Notes under the pieces: generated by a model
What the model saw: the letters and a program-made list of their open reading frames with translations, nothing else
Databases searched by the model: none
Told to the model about the DNA's origin: nothing
Part shown: one piece after another, positions 45,039-53,554 of the stretch
Position numbering within the stretch: position 1 is the first letter of the stretch
Layout: the number at the start of each line of letters is the position of its first letter
Translations under genes and position numbers: made by a program
Assembly (NCBI RefSeq): GCF_001613045.1
Contig: NZ_BDBP01000068.1
Location: forward strand, 1 to 59,254
DNA: 59,254 nucleotides
Direction of reading: 5' to 3'
DNA from: Nocardia lijiangensis NBRC 108240
GTDB lineage: Bacteria > Actinomycetota > Actinomycetes > Mycobacteriales > Mycobacteriaceae

Positions 45039-45473
45039 TCAGTACCGGCCCTGGAGATAGTCCACCAGGTGCTGGCGTTCGGTCGCGAGCTCCGAGATCG
45101 CGCTCTTGACCACGTCGCCGATGCTGACGATGCCGATCAGCTTGCCGTCCCGCACCACCGGCAGATGCCGGATCCGGTGGTCGGTCATGATCCGGCGCAG
45201 GCTGTCGACATGGTCGTCGGGGACGCAGGTGCGGACCTCGACGGTCATGATGTCCGCGACATGCGTGTCCAGCAGGTCCGCGCCGAGCTCGTGCAGGCGG
45301 CGCACCACATCGCGCTCGGAGACGATGCCCGCGATCCGCATGCCGTCCGGGGACACCACGACCGCGCCGATGTTGTGCTCGGCCAGGGTGCCCAGCAGGC
45401 TCCGCACCGTCGTCTCGGGCGTGACCGTGGCGACGTCACTACCTTTCCTGCGCAAGATCTCCGCGATTCGCAT
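45039..45473 (-). CDS. CBS-domain pair protein
   Basis: A 144-residue protein made of two CBS motifs (residues about 8-60 and 70-130: HNIGAVVVSPDGMRIAGIVSERD and HRIRHLPVVRDGKLIGIVSIGD). It binds adenosyl ligands as a small sensor. ATG 45473 is favoured by GGTGAAA upstream; ATG 45485 is the alternative. It is convergent with the PNPOx-like gene, 10 nt apart. Confidence 0.9.
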   Translation of the reverse strand: MRIAEILRRKGSDVATVTPETTVRSLLGTLAEHNIGAVVVSPDGMRIAGIVSERDVVRRLHELGADLLDTHVADIMTVEVRTCVPDDHVDSLRRIMTDHRIRHLPVVRDGKLIGIVSIGDVVKSAISELATERQHLVDYLQGRY

Positions 45474-45589
45474 ACTTTTCACCATCCAGACTCACGGGGT
45501 TCCAGGATCGCAAGTTCGGAAGCATGTGACCAGCACGAATCCGCATCGTTGCGCGGTCGCGCCTTATGTCCGCTAGAGGCGTCTGTCCG

Positions 45590-46849
45590 CTAGAGGCGTC
45601 GCGCCACGCTGCGGTCGAGATCTCGGGCCAGCAGGGCGATGGCCGCCTGCGAGATGCCCGCCGAGGTGGCCAGGTCGATGGTGGTCAGCTGCGCGATGCG
45701 GCGCAGCCGATAGTCGACGGTGTTCGGGTGCACATACAGCTGACGCGCGGTGAGCTGCCGGTTCATGTCGTTGCCCAGGTAGGCGCGCATCGTGTCGAAC
45801 AGTTCGGGGTGCGCGTCGAGCGGGTCCAGGATGGTGGCGATGCGCTGTGCAGCGGGTCCGCCGCGGGTGAGCTGGTACTCCACCGCCAGATCGGCCATGT
45901 GATACAGCCCGGCGGGGCGGCCGCCCACCCGGACCAGATTCAGCAGCTCGTGGGCCTGCTCGGCGGAATCCGGGATCTGATCGGTGTCGCCGACGACGAC
46001 GGTGGCGGTGAGCGGGACCTCGGCCCCGGTGGAGAGGGTGTCGAGGAGTTCTGGGGTGAGCGCGGGGGTGTCTTCGCCCAGTGGAATGAGCAGCGTGCCG
46101 CCCTTGGTGGAGAGCAGAGCCAGCGCGCGCGAGGGGAAGACGGTGGCCAGCTCGGACTGTAGTCGGCGTAGTTTGCGGCGCGCGGCCACCTGCGCGTCGA
46201 CCCGCGGATCGCGCTCGTCCGGATGCTCCGGCACCGAGAGCGCCACCACCTGGTACGACTCCGCGATCGGGATGCCCGCCTGCCTGGCAAGCGCGGAGCT
46301 GCCGCGCCCGCTGAGCAGCGCGGAGGCCAGCGTCTGCGCCGCGGTCTGGTGCTCGCGGGCGACCAGGTACTGCTCGTCGACGTAGGCGTCGGAGACCGCG
46401 GCCGTGATGACCTCGAGCAACTCCAGCACCAGATCGGTCGCGACGATCACCCCGTCCACGTCGTCGGCCTTGGCGCCCTCGGTGACAAGGCCGAACGCGA
46501 TGCGCAGGCCTTCGTGATAGGCGCGCAGGATGGTGCCGAGCGGCACCGCCTCGCGCGCCCACTGCGCGGCGGCCTCCCTGACCTCGCCGAGCTGGTCGTC
46601 GTCGGGCACGGTCCTGCGATCGAACATCTCGGCCGCCAGCGCCAGGCAGAAGCGCGTCACCTTGGTGACATCGCCGCGCATCTGCTCACCGGGCAGCGTG
46701 CGGCACGGGGCGACGCAGGTGGCGAAGTAGCCGACCATGCGGGAGGCCACCCCGTCGGTGTTCTGCAGCGGTACCGACGCCGGCTGGCCGCCGATTTCGA
46801 GCGCCGTGGCGGACGTGTCGGCGGACAGATCCAGGGCGGTGAAGGTCAT
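45590..46849 (-). CDS. PucR/CdaR-family transcriptional regulator
   Basis: A 419-residue regulator. The C-terminal HTH (RQLTARQLYVHPNTVDYRLRRIAQLT) is the PucR type. The middle has a GGDEF-like regulatory region (LARQAGIPIAESYQVVALSV). The N-terminal ~150 residues match the sensory RsbRD-like domain often found in such proteins. ATG 46849 is the start. No adjacent catabolic operon identifies its target. Confidence 0.88.
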   Translation of the reverse strand: MTFTALDLSADTSATALEIGGQPASVPLQNTDGVASRMVGYFATCVAPCRTLPGEQMRGDVTKVTRFCLALAAEMFDRRTVPDDDQLGEVREAAAQWAREAVPLGTILRAYHEGLRIAFGLVTEGAKADDVDGVIVATDLVLELLEVITAAVSDAYVDEQYLVAREHQTAAQTLASALLSGRGSSALARQAGIPIAESYQVVALSVPEHPDERDPRVDAQVAARRKLRRLQSELATVFPSRALALLSTKGGTLLIPLGEDTPALTPELLDTLSTGAEVPLTATVVVGDTDQIPDSAEQAHELLNLVRVGGRPAGLYHMADLAVEYQLTRGGPAAQRIATILDPLDAHPELFDTMRAYLGNDMNRQLTARQLYVHPNTVDYRLRRIAQLTTIDLATSAGISQAAIALLARDLDRSVARRL

Positions 46850-47299
46850 AGGTAGTGCTCCAGTGCCACCTCGGACGTAATGGAAATGCGCCCGAATCGT
46901 TGCATCACTATACGAAACGGATATGGGCAGGTCGAGGGTTCGATGAGATCCATTGCACCGCAGCATCGTTGTGCGCCGCTCCGAATGCAGGACACGGCGC
47001 GGCGGGCGGCTACGGCGCCGAGTGGGGCGTGGCCGGCGGTGCCTCCGCGCGGCCGAGTTGCGCGCGGAGTGTCCGGGACGGTCGGAGGCGAGCGGCGCGC
47101 GATGGGGTTCGCCGCTGGAGCGCGGTCGGGTTGCTGTCGACGCCGGTGCTGGTCTTCGGCCGATGCGACGGGTGGGGTCCGGGGCCTCGGGGCGCTGACC
47201 CGTGCGAGCAGTAGGTCGAGGCCGTACGGTGCGCCGTGGGCTGCGAGCCGGTCGGGCAACCGAGTCGCCCGCACCGCCCCGCGCCGCGTGAATCGCGGC
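46850..47299. other. Intergenic region, no supported gene
   Basis: Long frames on both strands are Arg/Ala/Gly-rich artefacts of high GC. A 6-bp hairpin GCCGCG-TGAAT-CGCGGC (47283-47299) directly follows the small minus-strand gene and may be its terminator. AT-richer sequence at 46860-46925 may hold the PucR promoter. Confidence 0.5.
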
Positions 47300-47476
47300 C
47301 TAGTCCGCCCCGTCTTCCGTTGCGCCGCTGCGTATCTCGCGTTCGATCGCGACCGCGGCGTAGTGCTGCCCGCAGGCGCGCAGCTGGGCGATGCGGCGGT
47401 GCAGTGCTTCGGTGCCGTAGACGGCGGCGATATCGGCGACGCCGAGCCGGCGGGAGCGATGTAGCGGCTGATCCAT
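47300..47476 (-). CDS. Small protein starting MDQPL, driven by promoter module P1
   Basis: A 58-residue protein (MDQPLHRSRRLG...; tail AVAIEREIRSG) with no recognised domain. Helical RRIAQLRACGQHYAAVAIE has one Cys. It lies about 75 nt after the predicted transcription start of the conserved module at 47558-47603. Two more genes at 53555 and 56854 share the M(D/S)QP(L/F) start and the same module, which supports its being a real gene. Confidence 0.6.
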   Translation of the reverse strand: MDQPLHRSRRLGVADIAAVYGTEALHRRIAQLRACGQHYAAVAIEREIRSGATEDGAD

Positions 47477-47557
47477 GCGAAAAGACCTTCGACTGTTGCG
47501 AGGAGTCTCGTGGCAACGCTGGCACGGCTCGGTGAAGCTCCTCTGATGGTGGGGCCG

Positions 47558-47603
47558 AGTGTAGGACCGTGTTCGATGCAGATGCAAGTGCAGATGCGCG
47601 AAC
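47558..47603 (-). promoter_or_regulatory. Conserved promoter module P1
   Basis: Read on the minus strand: upstream GTTCGCGCATCTGCA, then CTTGCATCTGCA, ACACGG in the spacer and a -10-like TACACT (47563-47558). The 31-nt core from CTTGCAT to the -10 has the same length and spacing as at 53885-53915 and 57265-57295. Confidence 0.7.
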
Positions 47604-47804
47604 ATCGCTGTGTGATAACGGTTTTGGCACAGAGTCGTGATCTTGGACGGGCAACTGTCTCGGTCGGTGGCCCGTCGCCGAAGGGGGCGGGAGGGCGCGG
47701 AATCCGATGCGAGGCGCCCGTCGCGCTCGTCGTCCGAAAGTGTCGGGTGAGCCGCCGAATCGCTTGTCTCCGAAACCGTTGTTGACCGTCCGCCACGGTG
47801 GTAG

Positions 47805-47823
47805 TGTCCAGACACATGTCCAG
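47805..47823. promoter_or_regulatory. 19-bp operator before the ferredoxin/P450 operon
   Basis: TGTCCAGACACATGTCCAG. The same 19 bp with a single base change occurs in reverse orientation at 52713-52731 before cyp51. It carries inverted GACAC/GTGTC-like and direct TGTCCAG halves. It lies about 60 nt before the leader peptide start. Confidence 0.75.
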
Positions 47824-47863
47824 CTATCTGTCTCAACGGTTGTATCCGTGACGGGAGGTCTGG

Positions 47864-47938
47864 ATGAACCTGCTCTCGAAATCGAGGTGTGTGATGACAG
47901 TCGGGGTGCCAGGGCCGGGTGAGGGGAGCGCGCCGTGA
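47864..47938 (+). CDS. 24-codon leader peptide of the P450 operon
   Basis: ATG 47864 follows a strong GGGAGG site. The peptide begins MNLLSKSRCVMTV and ends in a TGA that overlaps the GTG start of the ferredoxin gene (GTGA at 47935-47938). Translation of the leader would therefore couple to the ferredoxin. It lies between the operator and the operon. Confidence 0.5.
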   Translation: MNLLSKSRCVMTVGVPGPGEGSAP

Positions 47939-48159
47939 AGATCTCCGTCGATCTCGATCTGTGCCAGGGCCACGCCGTCTGCCAGTCCGAGGCGCCCGCC
48001 GTCTTCACCGTGCCCAAGCGCGGTCACGTGGAGATCCTCGATCCCAGCCCGGGGCAGGAACAGCGCGAGGCGGTCGCGAGCGCGATCCGCTACTGCCCGA
48101 CCAGGGCGCTCTCCCTCGTCGACGACGACGCCGACCACGCCGCGAAAGGTGCACACTGA
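47935..48159 (+). CDS. 3Fe-4S ferredoxin, P450 redox partner
   Basis: A 74-residue ferredoxin with C10-Q-G-H13-A-V-C16 and C54-P. The fourth ligand position is His rather than Cys, as in the mycobacterial ferredoxin next to cyp51 (Rv0763c type), so a 3Fe-4S cluster is expected. GTG 47935 follows GAGGGGAG. The stop overlaps the next ATG by one base (TGATG). It most likely feeds electrons to the CYP125-like and CYP51 enzymes nearby. Confidence 0.92.
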   Translation: MKISVDLDLCQGHAVCQSEAPAVFTVPKRGHVEILDPSPGQEQREAVASAIRYCPTRALSLVDDDADHAAKGAH

Positions 48160-48710
48160 TGGCGACTTACGACCGCGCCGAGCTCGACGAGATGATCCGC
48201 CGCTGGATCCTCGAGAACCAGCGCTGCGAGGAGAAGGGCGACTGGAAGCCGCTCGCCGAGATGTACACCGCGGACGCCACCTACGGCTGGAACTACGGTC
48301 CCACACAGGAATTCATGGCGGTCGGTCGCGACGAGATCCGCGATGTCGCCCTCGGTCAGGAGATGATGGGCTTGGAGGGCTGGGCCTACCCGTACCAGGA
48401 ATTCGTGGTCGACGACCGCTCCGGCACGGTGATCGGATTCTGGAAGCAGGTCGCCGACGCGCACCGGCCCGACGGACGCCCGTACAGCCCGGAGGGCATC
48501 GGCGGCAGCTGGTTCCGCTACGGCGGCAACTTCCAATGGTCTTGGCAGCGCGACTTCTTCGACTTCGGCAACGTCTCGGCGCTGTTCCTGGAGATGATCA
48601 CCGACAATGCGCTGACCCCCGGCATGCAGCAGCGGATCGCCCGCTCGACCTCCGGCACGCCGCTGCCCGGCTGGTACCGGGTCGGCGAAGCGCCTGCCGC
48701 GCTCTGGTGA
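48159..48710 (+). CDS. NTF2/SnoaL-like fold protein
   Basis: A 183-residue protein with the conical NTF2-like pattern: helical N-terminus LDEMIRRWILENQRCEEKGD, then YTADATYGWNYGP, and VGRDEIRDVALG. This fold serves as a steroid isomerase, cyclase or lipid pocket. In a P450/ferredoxin operon a steroid- or terpene-handling role is plausible but not shown. It overlaps both neighbours (TGATG upstream, GTGA downstream). Confidence 0.8.
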   Translation: MATYDRAELDEMIRRWILENQRCEEKGDWKPLAEMYTADATYGWNYGPTQEFMAVGRDEIRDVALGQEMMGLEGWAYPYQEFVVDDRSGTVIGFWKQVADAHRPDGRPYSPEGIGGSWFRYGGNFQWSWQRDFFDFGNVSALFLEMITDNALTPGMQQRIARSTSGTPLPGWYRVGEAPAALW

Positions 48711-49966
48711 CGGCGATGAGCGCGACATCGAGCCGCTACGCACGGTTCTCCCGGCCGACGCTGGCCGCGTTGGTGCCCGAATTGCTGCTGTGCGGGCACC
48801 TCATCGACCGGTCCGGAATGGCACACTCCCTCGCCGCGTTCGGCAGGACGGGCATGGCGGAGGTGGCCATCGAGGAGTGGCAGCTGGCCAGCCCGGTGTA
48901 CACGCGCAGGATGCAGCGGGCGCTCGGGTTCGCCGGCGACAGCGTGCCGACCATCTTCAAAGGATTGCAGCTCGACATCGGCGCGCCGCCGCAGTTCATG
49001 GATTTCCGCTTCCGCGTGGACGATCGCGATCACGGCGAGTTCTGGCTCGACCACTGCGGCGCGCTAGCCGATGTCGAGCCGATGGGCGAGGACTTCGTCG
49101 TGTCGATGTGCCACGACATCGAGGACCCGACCTTCGACGCCACCGCACTGGCCACGAACCCGCACGCACAGGTGCGCCCCATTCACCGGCCGCCCCGGCA
49201 TCCCGCCGACCGGACGCCGGTCTGCGCCTGGCGAGTCACCATCGATCCGGCGCACGAGCCGCCGCCGACGCCGCGCAACGCCCGCCTCGTCGCCGAGTCC
49301 GCCGCCGCGCGTACGGAATTGGCGCCGATCGACCCCGCGCAGGACGGGCTGTCCGATTACGCGGGCCCGCTGCGGAGCGACCTGCGTTTCGCGGACTTCT
49401 CGCATTCGGCCCTGGTGCGCATCGCCGAGGAGGTGTGCCTGCAGCAGCATCTGCTCACCCTCGGCTTCGTGCTGGCCGTGCACGCCAGGGCCGACGCGCC
49501 GACCGCTACGGCGATCGCGCGCAAGCAGTTCACCGGCATCGCCGGACTCACCGCGGACCGCATCCGGCGCTGCCTGCGGCTCGGTGACGACGCGGACGCC
49601 CTCGCCACGGTGCTCGCTGCGCACCCGGCGCTGAATCCCCTGCCCTACACCGGAATCACCATCGATCACACAAATGCCGCTGTGCACCTGCGTATTCCGG
49701 TCTCCTCCGGTGCGCAGACCGACGGTGTGTGGCTCGCACTGCTCGACCCTGATCACCTCGCGCCCTTGGAGGCGCTCGCCCGCGCGGTGAACCCGCGCTG
49801 GTTCGCCACGGCCGTCGATGCCGGGGACGGCGTGCTGACCGTCGATTTCGAACTCGCCGACACGCCGTTCCGCGAATGCGCCGAGGTGGCGATCACGCGA
49901 TTCAGCACCGGCGCCGAGTTCGCGTTCGCCGACCGTGGAAAGCCATTGCCGCTCACCGTGGTGTGA
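48707..49966 (+). CDS. Uncharacterised protein in the P450 operon
   Basis: A 419-residue protein without a family I recognise. Notable motifs are CGHLIDRSGMAHSLAAF, WLDHCGALADVEPMGEDF and MCHDIEDPTFDATAL, giving conserved-looking Cys/His pairs that could bind metal or act as nucleophile. The second half is helical, then beta-rich. GTG 48707 overlaps the preceding stop (GTGA); ATG 48716 is an alternative. A CYP125-like gene follows after 51 nt. The tight coupling implies a shared pathway with the ferredoxin and P450. Confidence 0.75.
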   Translation: MTAMSATSSRYARFSRPTLAALVPELLLCGHLIDRSGMAHSLAAFGRTGMAEVAIEEWQLASPVYTRRMQRALGFAGDSVPTIFKGLQLDIGAPPQFMDFRFRVDDRDHGEFWLDHCGALADVEPMGEDFVVSMCHDIEDPTFDATALATNPHAQVRPIHRPPRHPADRTPVCAWRVTIDPAHEPPPTPRNARLVAESAAARTELAPIDPAQDGLSDYAGPLRSDLRFADFSHSALVRIAEEVCLQQHLLTLGFVLAVHARADAPTATAIARKQFTGIAGLTADRIRRCLRLGDDADALATVLAAHPALNPLPYTGITIDHTNAAVHLRIPVSSGAQTDGVWLALLDPDHLAPLEALARAVNPRWFATAVDAGDGVLTVDFELADTPFRECAEVAITRFSTGAEFAFADRGKPLPLTVV

Positions 49967-50017
49967 CGGCCGACGGGTCACATCGTGCCGCAGGGCATTT
50001 CATCCCAGGAGATAGAT

Positions 50018-51244
50018 ATGAGCGCACCGTCGTTGCCCGCGGGTTTCGACTTCACCGATCCCGCGCTGTGGCAGAACCGCAGCCCCGTCGAGGAATTCGC
50101 GCTGCTGCGCCGCACCGAGCCGGTGTGGTGGAACGCCCAGTCCGACGACGCGTCGGGCGGCTTCCGGGACGGGGGCTACTGGGTGGTGAGCAAGCTGGAG
50201 GACGTCAAGGAGATATCCCGTCATCCGGAGCTCTACTCCTCGCAGCGCAAGGGCGCGATCATCCGCCTGCCCGGCGACATCACACCGGAGCAGCGGGAAC
50301 TCACCGGCGCACTGCTGGTCAACATGGACGCGCCCAAGCATTCCAAGATCCGCCGGATCATCTCGAAGGGCTTCACCCCGCGCGCGGTCGAAAGCCTGCG
50401 CGCCGCGTTGACCGAGCGGGCCGAGCGCATCGTGCACGCCGCCAAGCGCACGGGCGGTGGCGATTTCGTGCAGCAGGTGGCCTGCGAGCTACCCCTGCAG
50501 GCGATCGCCGAACTGCTCGGCGTGCCGCAGGAGGACCGGCGCAAGGTCTTCGACTGGTCCAATCAGATGCTCAACTACGACGACCCCGAGTACGGCGATC
50601 CGACCGTGGCCTCGGCCGAAATCCTCGGCTACGCGTGGAATATGGCCGAGCAGCGCCGGGGTCGTCCGGCGCACGACATCGTCTCCGAACTGGTGCACGC
50701 CGACATCGACGGCGAAGCGCTGGCCTCCGACGAGTTCGGCTTCTTCGTCATCCTGCTCGCGGTGGCGGGCAACGAGACAACCCGCAACGCCATCACACAC
50801 GGCATGAAGGCCTTCGTGGATCACCCCGAGCAGTGGGAGATCTACCGCGCGCGTCGGCCGCGCACCGCACCCGACGAGATCGTCCGGTGGGCCACTCCGG
50901 TCACCGCGTTCCAGCGCACCGCGACCGAGGATGTCGTGCTCGGCGAACAGCCGATCCGGGCCGGGCAGCGGCTCGGATTGTTCTACAGCTCGGCCAATTT
51001 CGACGAGGACGGCTTCGCCGACCCGTTCACCTTCGACATCCTGCGCGATCCGAATCCGCACGTCGGCTTCGGCGGGACGGGCGCACACTACTGCGTCGGC
51101 GCGAACCTGGCCCGGCTGGAGATCGACCTGATGTTCAACGCGATCGCGGACGCGATGCCTGCGCTGCGGGAGGTCTCGGATCCGGTGCGGTTGCGGTCGG
51201 GCTGGATCAACGGCGTCAAGAGCTGGCAGGTCCGGTACGAGTGA
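50018..51244 (+). CDS. Cytochrome P450, CYP125-like (steroid side-chain hydroxylase type)
   Basis: A 408-residue P450. I-helix VAGNETTRNAITHGM, K-helix DEIVRWATPVTAFQRTA and heme loop FGGTGAHYCVGANLARLE are present. Strings such as LPPGFDFTDPA-like SLPAGFDFTDPALW, LEDVKEISRHPE and CELPLQAIAELLGVPQEDR are nearly those of mycobacterial CYP125, which oxidises the cholesterol C26/27 terminus. A sterol-type substrate is likely. ATG 50018 has AGGAGAT upstream. It is convergent with cyp51. Confidence 0.93.
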   Translation: MSAPSLPAGFDFTDPALWQNRSPVEEFALLRRTEPVWWNAQSDDASGGFRDGGYWVVSKLEDVKEISRHPELYSSQRKGAIIRLPGDITPEQRELTGALLVNMDAPKHSKIRRIISKGFTPRAVESLRAALTERAERIVHAAKRTGGGDFVQQVACELPLQAIAELLGVPQEDRRKVFDWSNQMLNYDDPEYGDPTVASAEILGYAWNMAEQRRGRPAHDIVSELVHADIDGEALASDEFGFFVILLAVAGNETTRNAITHGMKAFVDHPEQWEIYRARRPRTAPDEIVRWATPVTAFQRTATEDVVLGEQPIRAGQRLGLFYSSANFDEDGFADPFTFDILRDPNPHVGFGGTGAHYCVGANLARLEIDLMFNAIADAMPALREVSDPVRLRSGWINGVKSWQVRYE

Positions 51245-51299
51245 GACGACGCTCGGACGGCCGCGGTGTCGTGCCGCGACCGTTCCGGCCCCCGGGCAT

Positions 51300-52676
51300 T
51301 CAGCCGTCCCGCTCGCCCGTGGTCCGCGCGCCGCGCCTGCGGTAGCGCACCCGGCATGGCTGCTGCAACTGCACCACCATCTTCGAGTGGTCGTTGCGGT
51401 AGCTGTCCGAGGGCTGGGCCATCTCGAACTCCCAGTCCCGCAGCAGGATCGAGAAGATCGCCTTGAGCTGCATGAGCGCGAACGCGGCGCCGACGCAGCG
51501 GTGCCGCCCCGCCCCGAACGGGATCCACGTCCAGCGGTTGACGATGTCTTCCTGATTCGGATCGATGTAGCGGCCGGGGTCGAAGGCGTCCGGATCGGGG
51601 AAGTCCTCGGGCAGCCGGTTGGAGATGGCGGGCGTGGCGGCCACGTGATCGCCCGCGGCGATGTGGTGACCGCAGACTTCGAAATCGCCTCTGGCGACCC
51701 GCATCAGGATGATCAGCGGCGGATGCAGCCGCAGCGTCTCCTTCAGCACCGCCTCCAAACGCGGAATCTGGCGCAGCGCACCGAAACTCACCGGCGATCC
51801 GTCGGCGTACAGGTCGTCGAGTTCCGTGACGACGCTGTCCAGCAGCTCCGGGTGGCGCAGCAGTTCGATCACGGTCCAGGCGGCGGTGCCGGAGGTGGTG
51901 TGGTGACCGGCGAACATCATCGAGATGAAGATGCCGGTGATCTCGCTGGCGCTGAACCGCGGATCGCCGTTCTCGTCGGGCACCGAGACGAGCACGTCGA
52001 GCATGTCGCGATCGCCGCGCTCGGCGGAGGGATGAGCGGCCCGCTGGTCCATGATCCCCTGGACCAGGTCGACGAGCGCGGCGCGGGCCTCGTCCCTGCG
52101 GCGGAAACTCTCGATCGGCGCGTAGGGATCCACGTAGGCCAGCGCGTCGGTACCGCGTTCGAGTTCGTGATAGAGGTGCGCGAACCTGCCGTCCAGTTCG
52201 TTGCGGAACTTCACGCCGATCAGGCAGGCGGAGGAGGTATAGATGGTCAGCTCGGCGAAGAAGTCGAGCAGATCGATCTCGCCCGCGTCGTCCCAGCGCG
52301 CCAGCATCCGCTCGACCTCGGCGGCGATCGTGGCCGCGTGCCCGCGCATGTGCTCGGCCCGCAGCGCTTGATTGTGCAGCATCTCCTTGCGACGTTCCGG
52401 ACTGGCGTCGAAGACCACGCCTTCGCCGAAGATCGGCTTCATGAACGGATAGGCCGCGCCCTGGTCGAGGTCCTCGTCGCCGGCGCGGAAGAAGAATTCG
52501 TTGGCTTCGGCTCCGGAGAGCAGGATGACCCGCTTGCCCGCGAGCTCGAAGGCGCCGATGTCGCCGCACTCGGCGCGCACCCGGCGCATCAGCGCGATCG
52601 GGTCGGAGCGGAACTCCGCGAGGTGTCCGTGCTCGTGCTCGCCGCCGGAGACGCGCTGTGGTTTCACCAGAGTCAT
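51300..52676 (-). CDS. cyp51: Sterol 14-alpha demethylase CYP51
   Basis: A 458-residue P450 very close to the mycobacterial enzyme: RVSGGEHEHGHLAEFR, FFRAGDEDLDQGAAYPFM, I-helix FAGHHTTSGTA, ETLRLHPPLIILMRVA and heme loop FGAGRHRCVGAAFA. It demethylates 14-methyl sterols; its bacterial role is unclear. ATG 52676 is chosen. Its promoter carries the 19-bp operator also found before the ferredoxin operon, so the two converging units should respond together. Confidence 0.96.
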   Translation of the reverse strand: MTLVKPQRVSGGEHEHGHLAEFRSDPIALMRRVRAECGDIGAFELAGKRVILLSGAEANEFFFRAGDEDLDQGAAYPFMKPIFGEGVVFDASPERRKEMLHNQALRAEHMRGHAATIAAEVERMLARWDDAGEIDLLDFFAELTIYTSSACLIGVKFRNELDGRFAHLYHELERGTDALAYVDPYAPIESFRRRDEARAALVDLVQGIMDQRAAHPSAERGDRDMLDVLVSVPDENGDPRFSASEITGIFISMMFAGHHTTSGTAAWTVIELLRHPELLDSVVTELDDLYADGSPVSFGALRQIPRLEAVLKETLRLHPPLIILMRVARGDFEVCGHHIAAGDHVAATPAISNRLPEDFPDPDAFDPGRYIDPNQEDIVNRWTWIPFGAGRHRCVGAAFALMQLKAIFSILLRDWEFEMAQPSDSYRNDHSKMVVQLQQPCRVRYRRRGARTTGERDG

Positions 52677-52712
52677 CGGAAATCCTTCCACAGATACCTG
52701 TCCATACATATG

Positions 52713-52731
52713 CTGGACACGTGTCTGGACA
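52713..52731. promoter_or_regulatory. 19-bp operator before cyp51
   Basis: CTGGACACGTGTCTGGACA; its reverse complement matches 47805-47823 at 18 of 19 positions. It lies 37 nt before the cyp51 start. In both places GTAG precedes the motif by 0-3 nt and an upstream TTGNCC/TTGCTC-like box stands about 20 nt earlier. Confidence 0.75.
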
Positions 52732-52828
52732 GTACTACTGTCGACCGGACGCGAGCAAGGGATTCGCGATTCGCGTGATCGCGCGCACGGCCCTGCCGAA
52801 GGGGTGAAGAGGTGGACGCACGGCGTAA

Positions 52829-53290
52829 ATTCTGCTCAACGTGCTGGGGCTGGCCGAGACGACCCGCGCGGTCTTCGTCGAGAACGAGCAGCAGCTGGCG
52901 ACGGCGGCCCGGCTACTACGACCGGGCACCGCGCTGCTGAACGAGTATCGCCCGGTCCTGCGCTGCGTGATCATGGGTGTCACCTCCCTGATGCCGCTGG
53001 CGGACGCGATCTTCGGCGGGATGCGGCCGGGGGCGGTGTTCAACACCAACTTCCTGCTGGCCTCGGAGCCGTACCGTTACCCCGAGGATCTGCCGAAGGT
53101 CAACGCGACCGGTGGTCCGGACTGTTCCGGTATCGACCAGCGCACTCCGGGTTCGCACGCGGACTATGTCGTGACCGATACCAGTGAAGGCGCGCCGTAC
53201 GTGCCGTCGACCAGCGCGCGGCTGCACACGAATCCGCAGACGGTGTTCGAGATCTTCTTCGGCGGGCTGCTCGGTGTGGGGCGTCGCTGA
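52829..53290 (+). pseudogene. C-terminal remnant of an Mce-family (MlaD-like) protein
   Basis: About 153 codons encode ILLNVLGLAETTRAVF, LNEYRPVLRCVIMGV and EDLPKVNATGGPDCSG, characteristic of the C-terminal half of MceC/F-type lipid-import proteins. The N-terminal MCE domain is missing and the frame is closed upstream by a TAA at 52826-52828. The stop at 53288-53290 is natural. Mce systems import sterols and lipids, so a lost neighbour of the P450 genes is plausible. Confidence 0.7.
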
Positions 53291-53347
53291 GGATCGTCAG
53301 CCGTCGAGCAGGTGCGGAAGGCCCGCCTCTCCGCGAGATCGGCTTAG

Positions 53348-53512
53348 TACCGCTACTTTCCGGGCAAGGGCCAGTTACCGATCCGCATGGCGGAGCTGAC
53401 CACCGCGGACCTGTTCGACGCGGCGGCGAAGTGGTGGCGCGCCGATCACGGCGACGGCGGGGGCGAGGTGGTGCGCGCGATCGGCAGCATGGTCGCGGGG
53501 TTCCGCGTGTGA
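53348..53512 (+). pseudogene. Unrecognised coding remnant
   Basis: An open stretch beginning after a TAG reads YRYFPGKGQLPIRMAELTTA and continues in Ala/Trp-rich helical sequence to a TGA at 53510-53512. It looks like the C-terminus of a lost gene; an internal ATG at 53387 would leave 41 residues. I do not recognise the family. Confidence 0.4.
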
Positions 53513-53554
53513 GCCGGGCGGAAAGGGCTGCGCCGGAATGGTATCCGCGCGCCG

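Noticed and set aside
46880..47464. Plus-strand frame between the PucR gene and the small MDQPL gene
   Set aside because: Arg/Gly/Ala-rich, no homology or ribosome site; partly antisense to the better-supported small gene.
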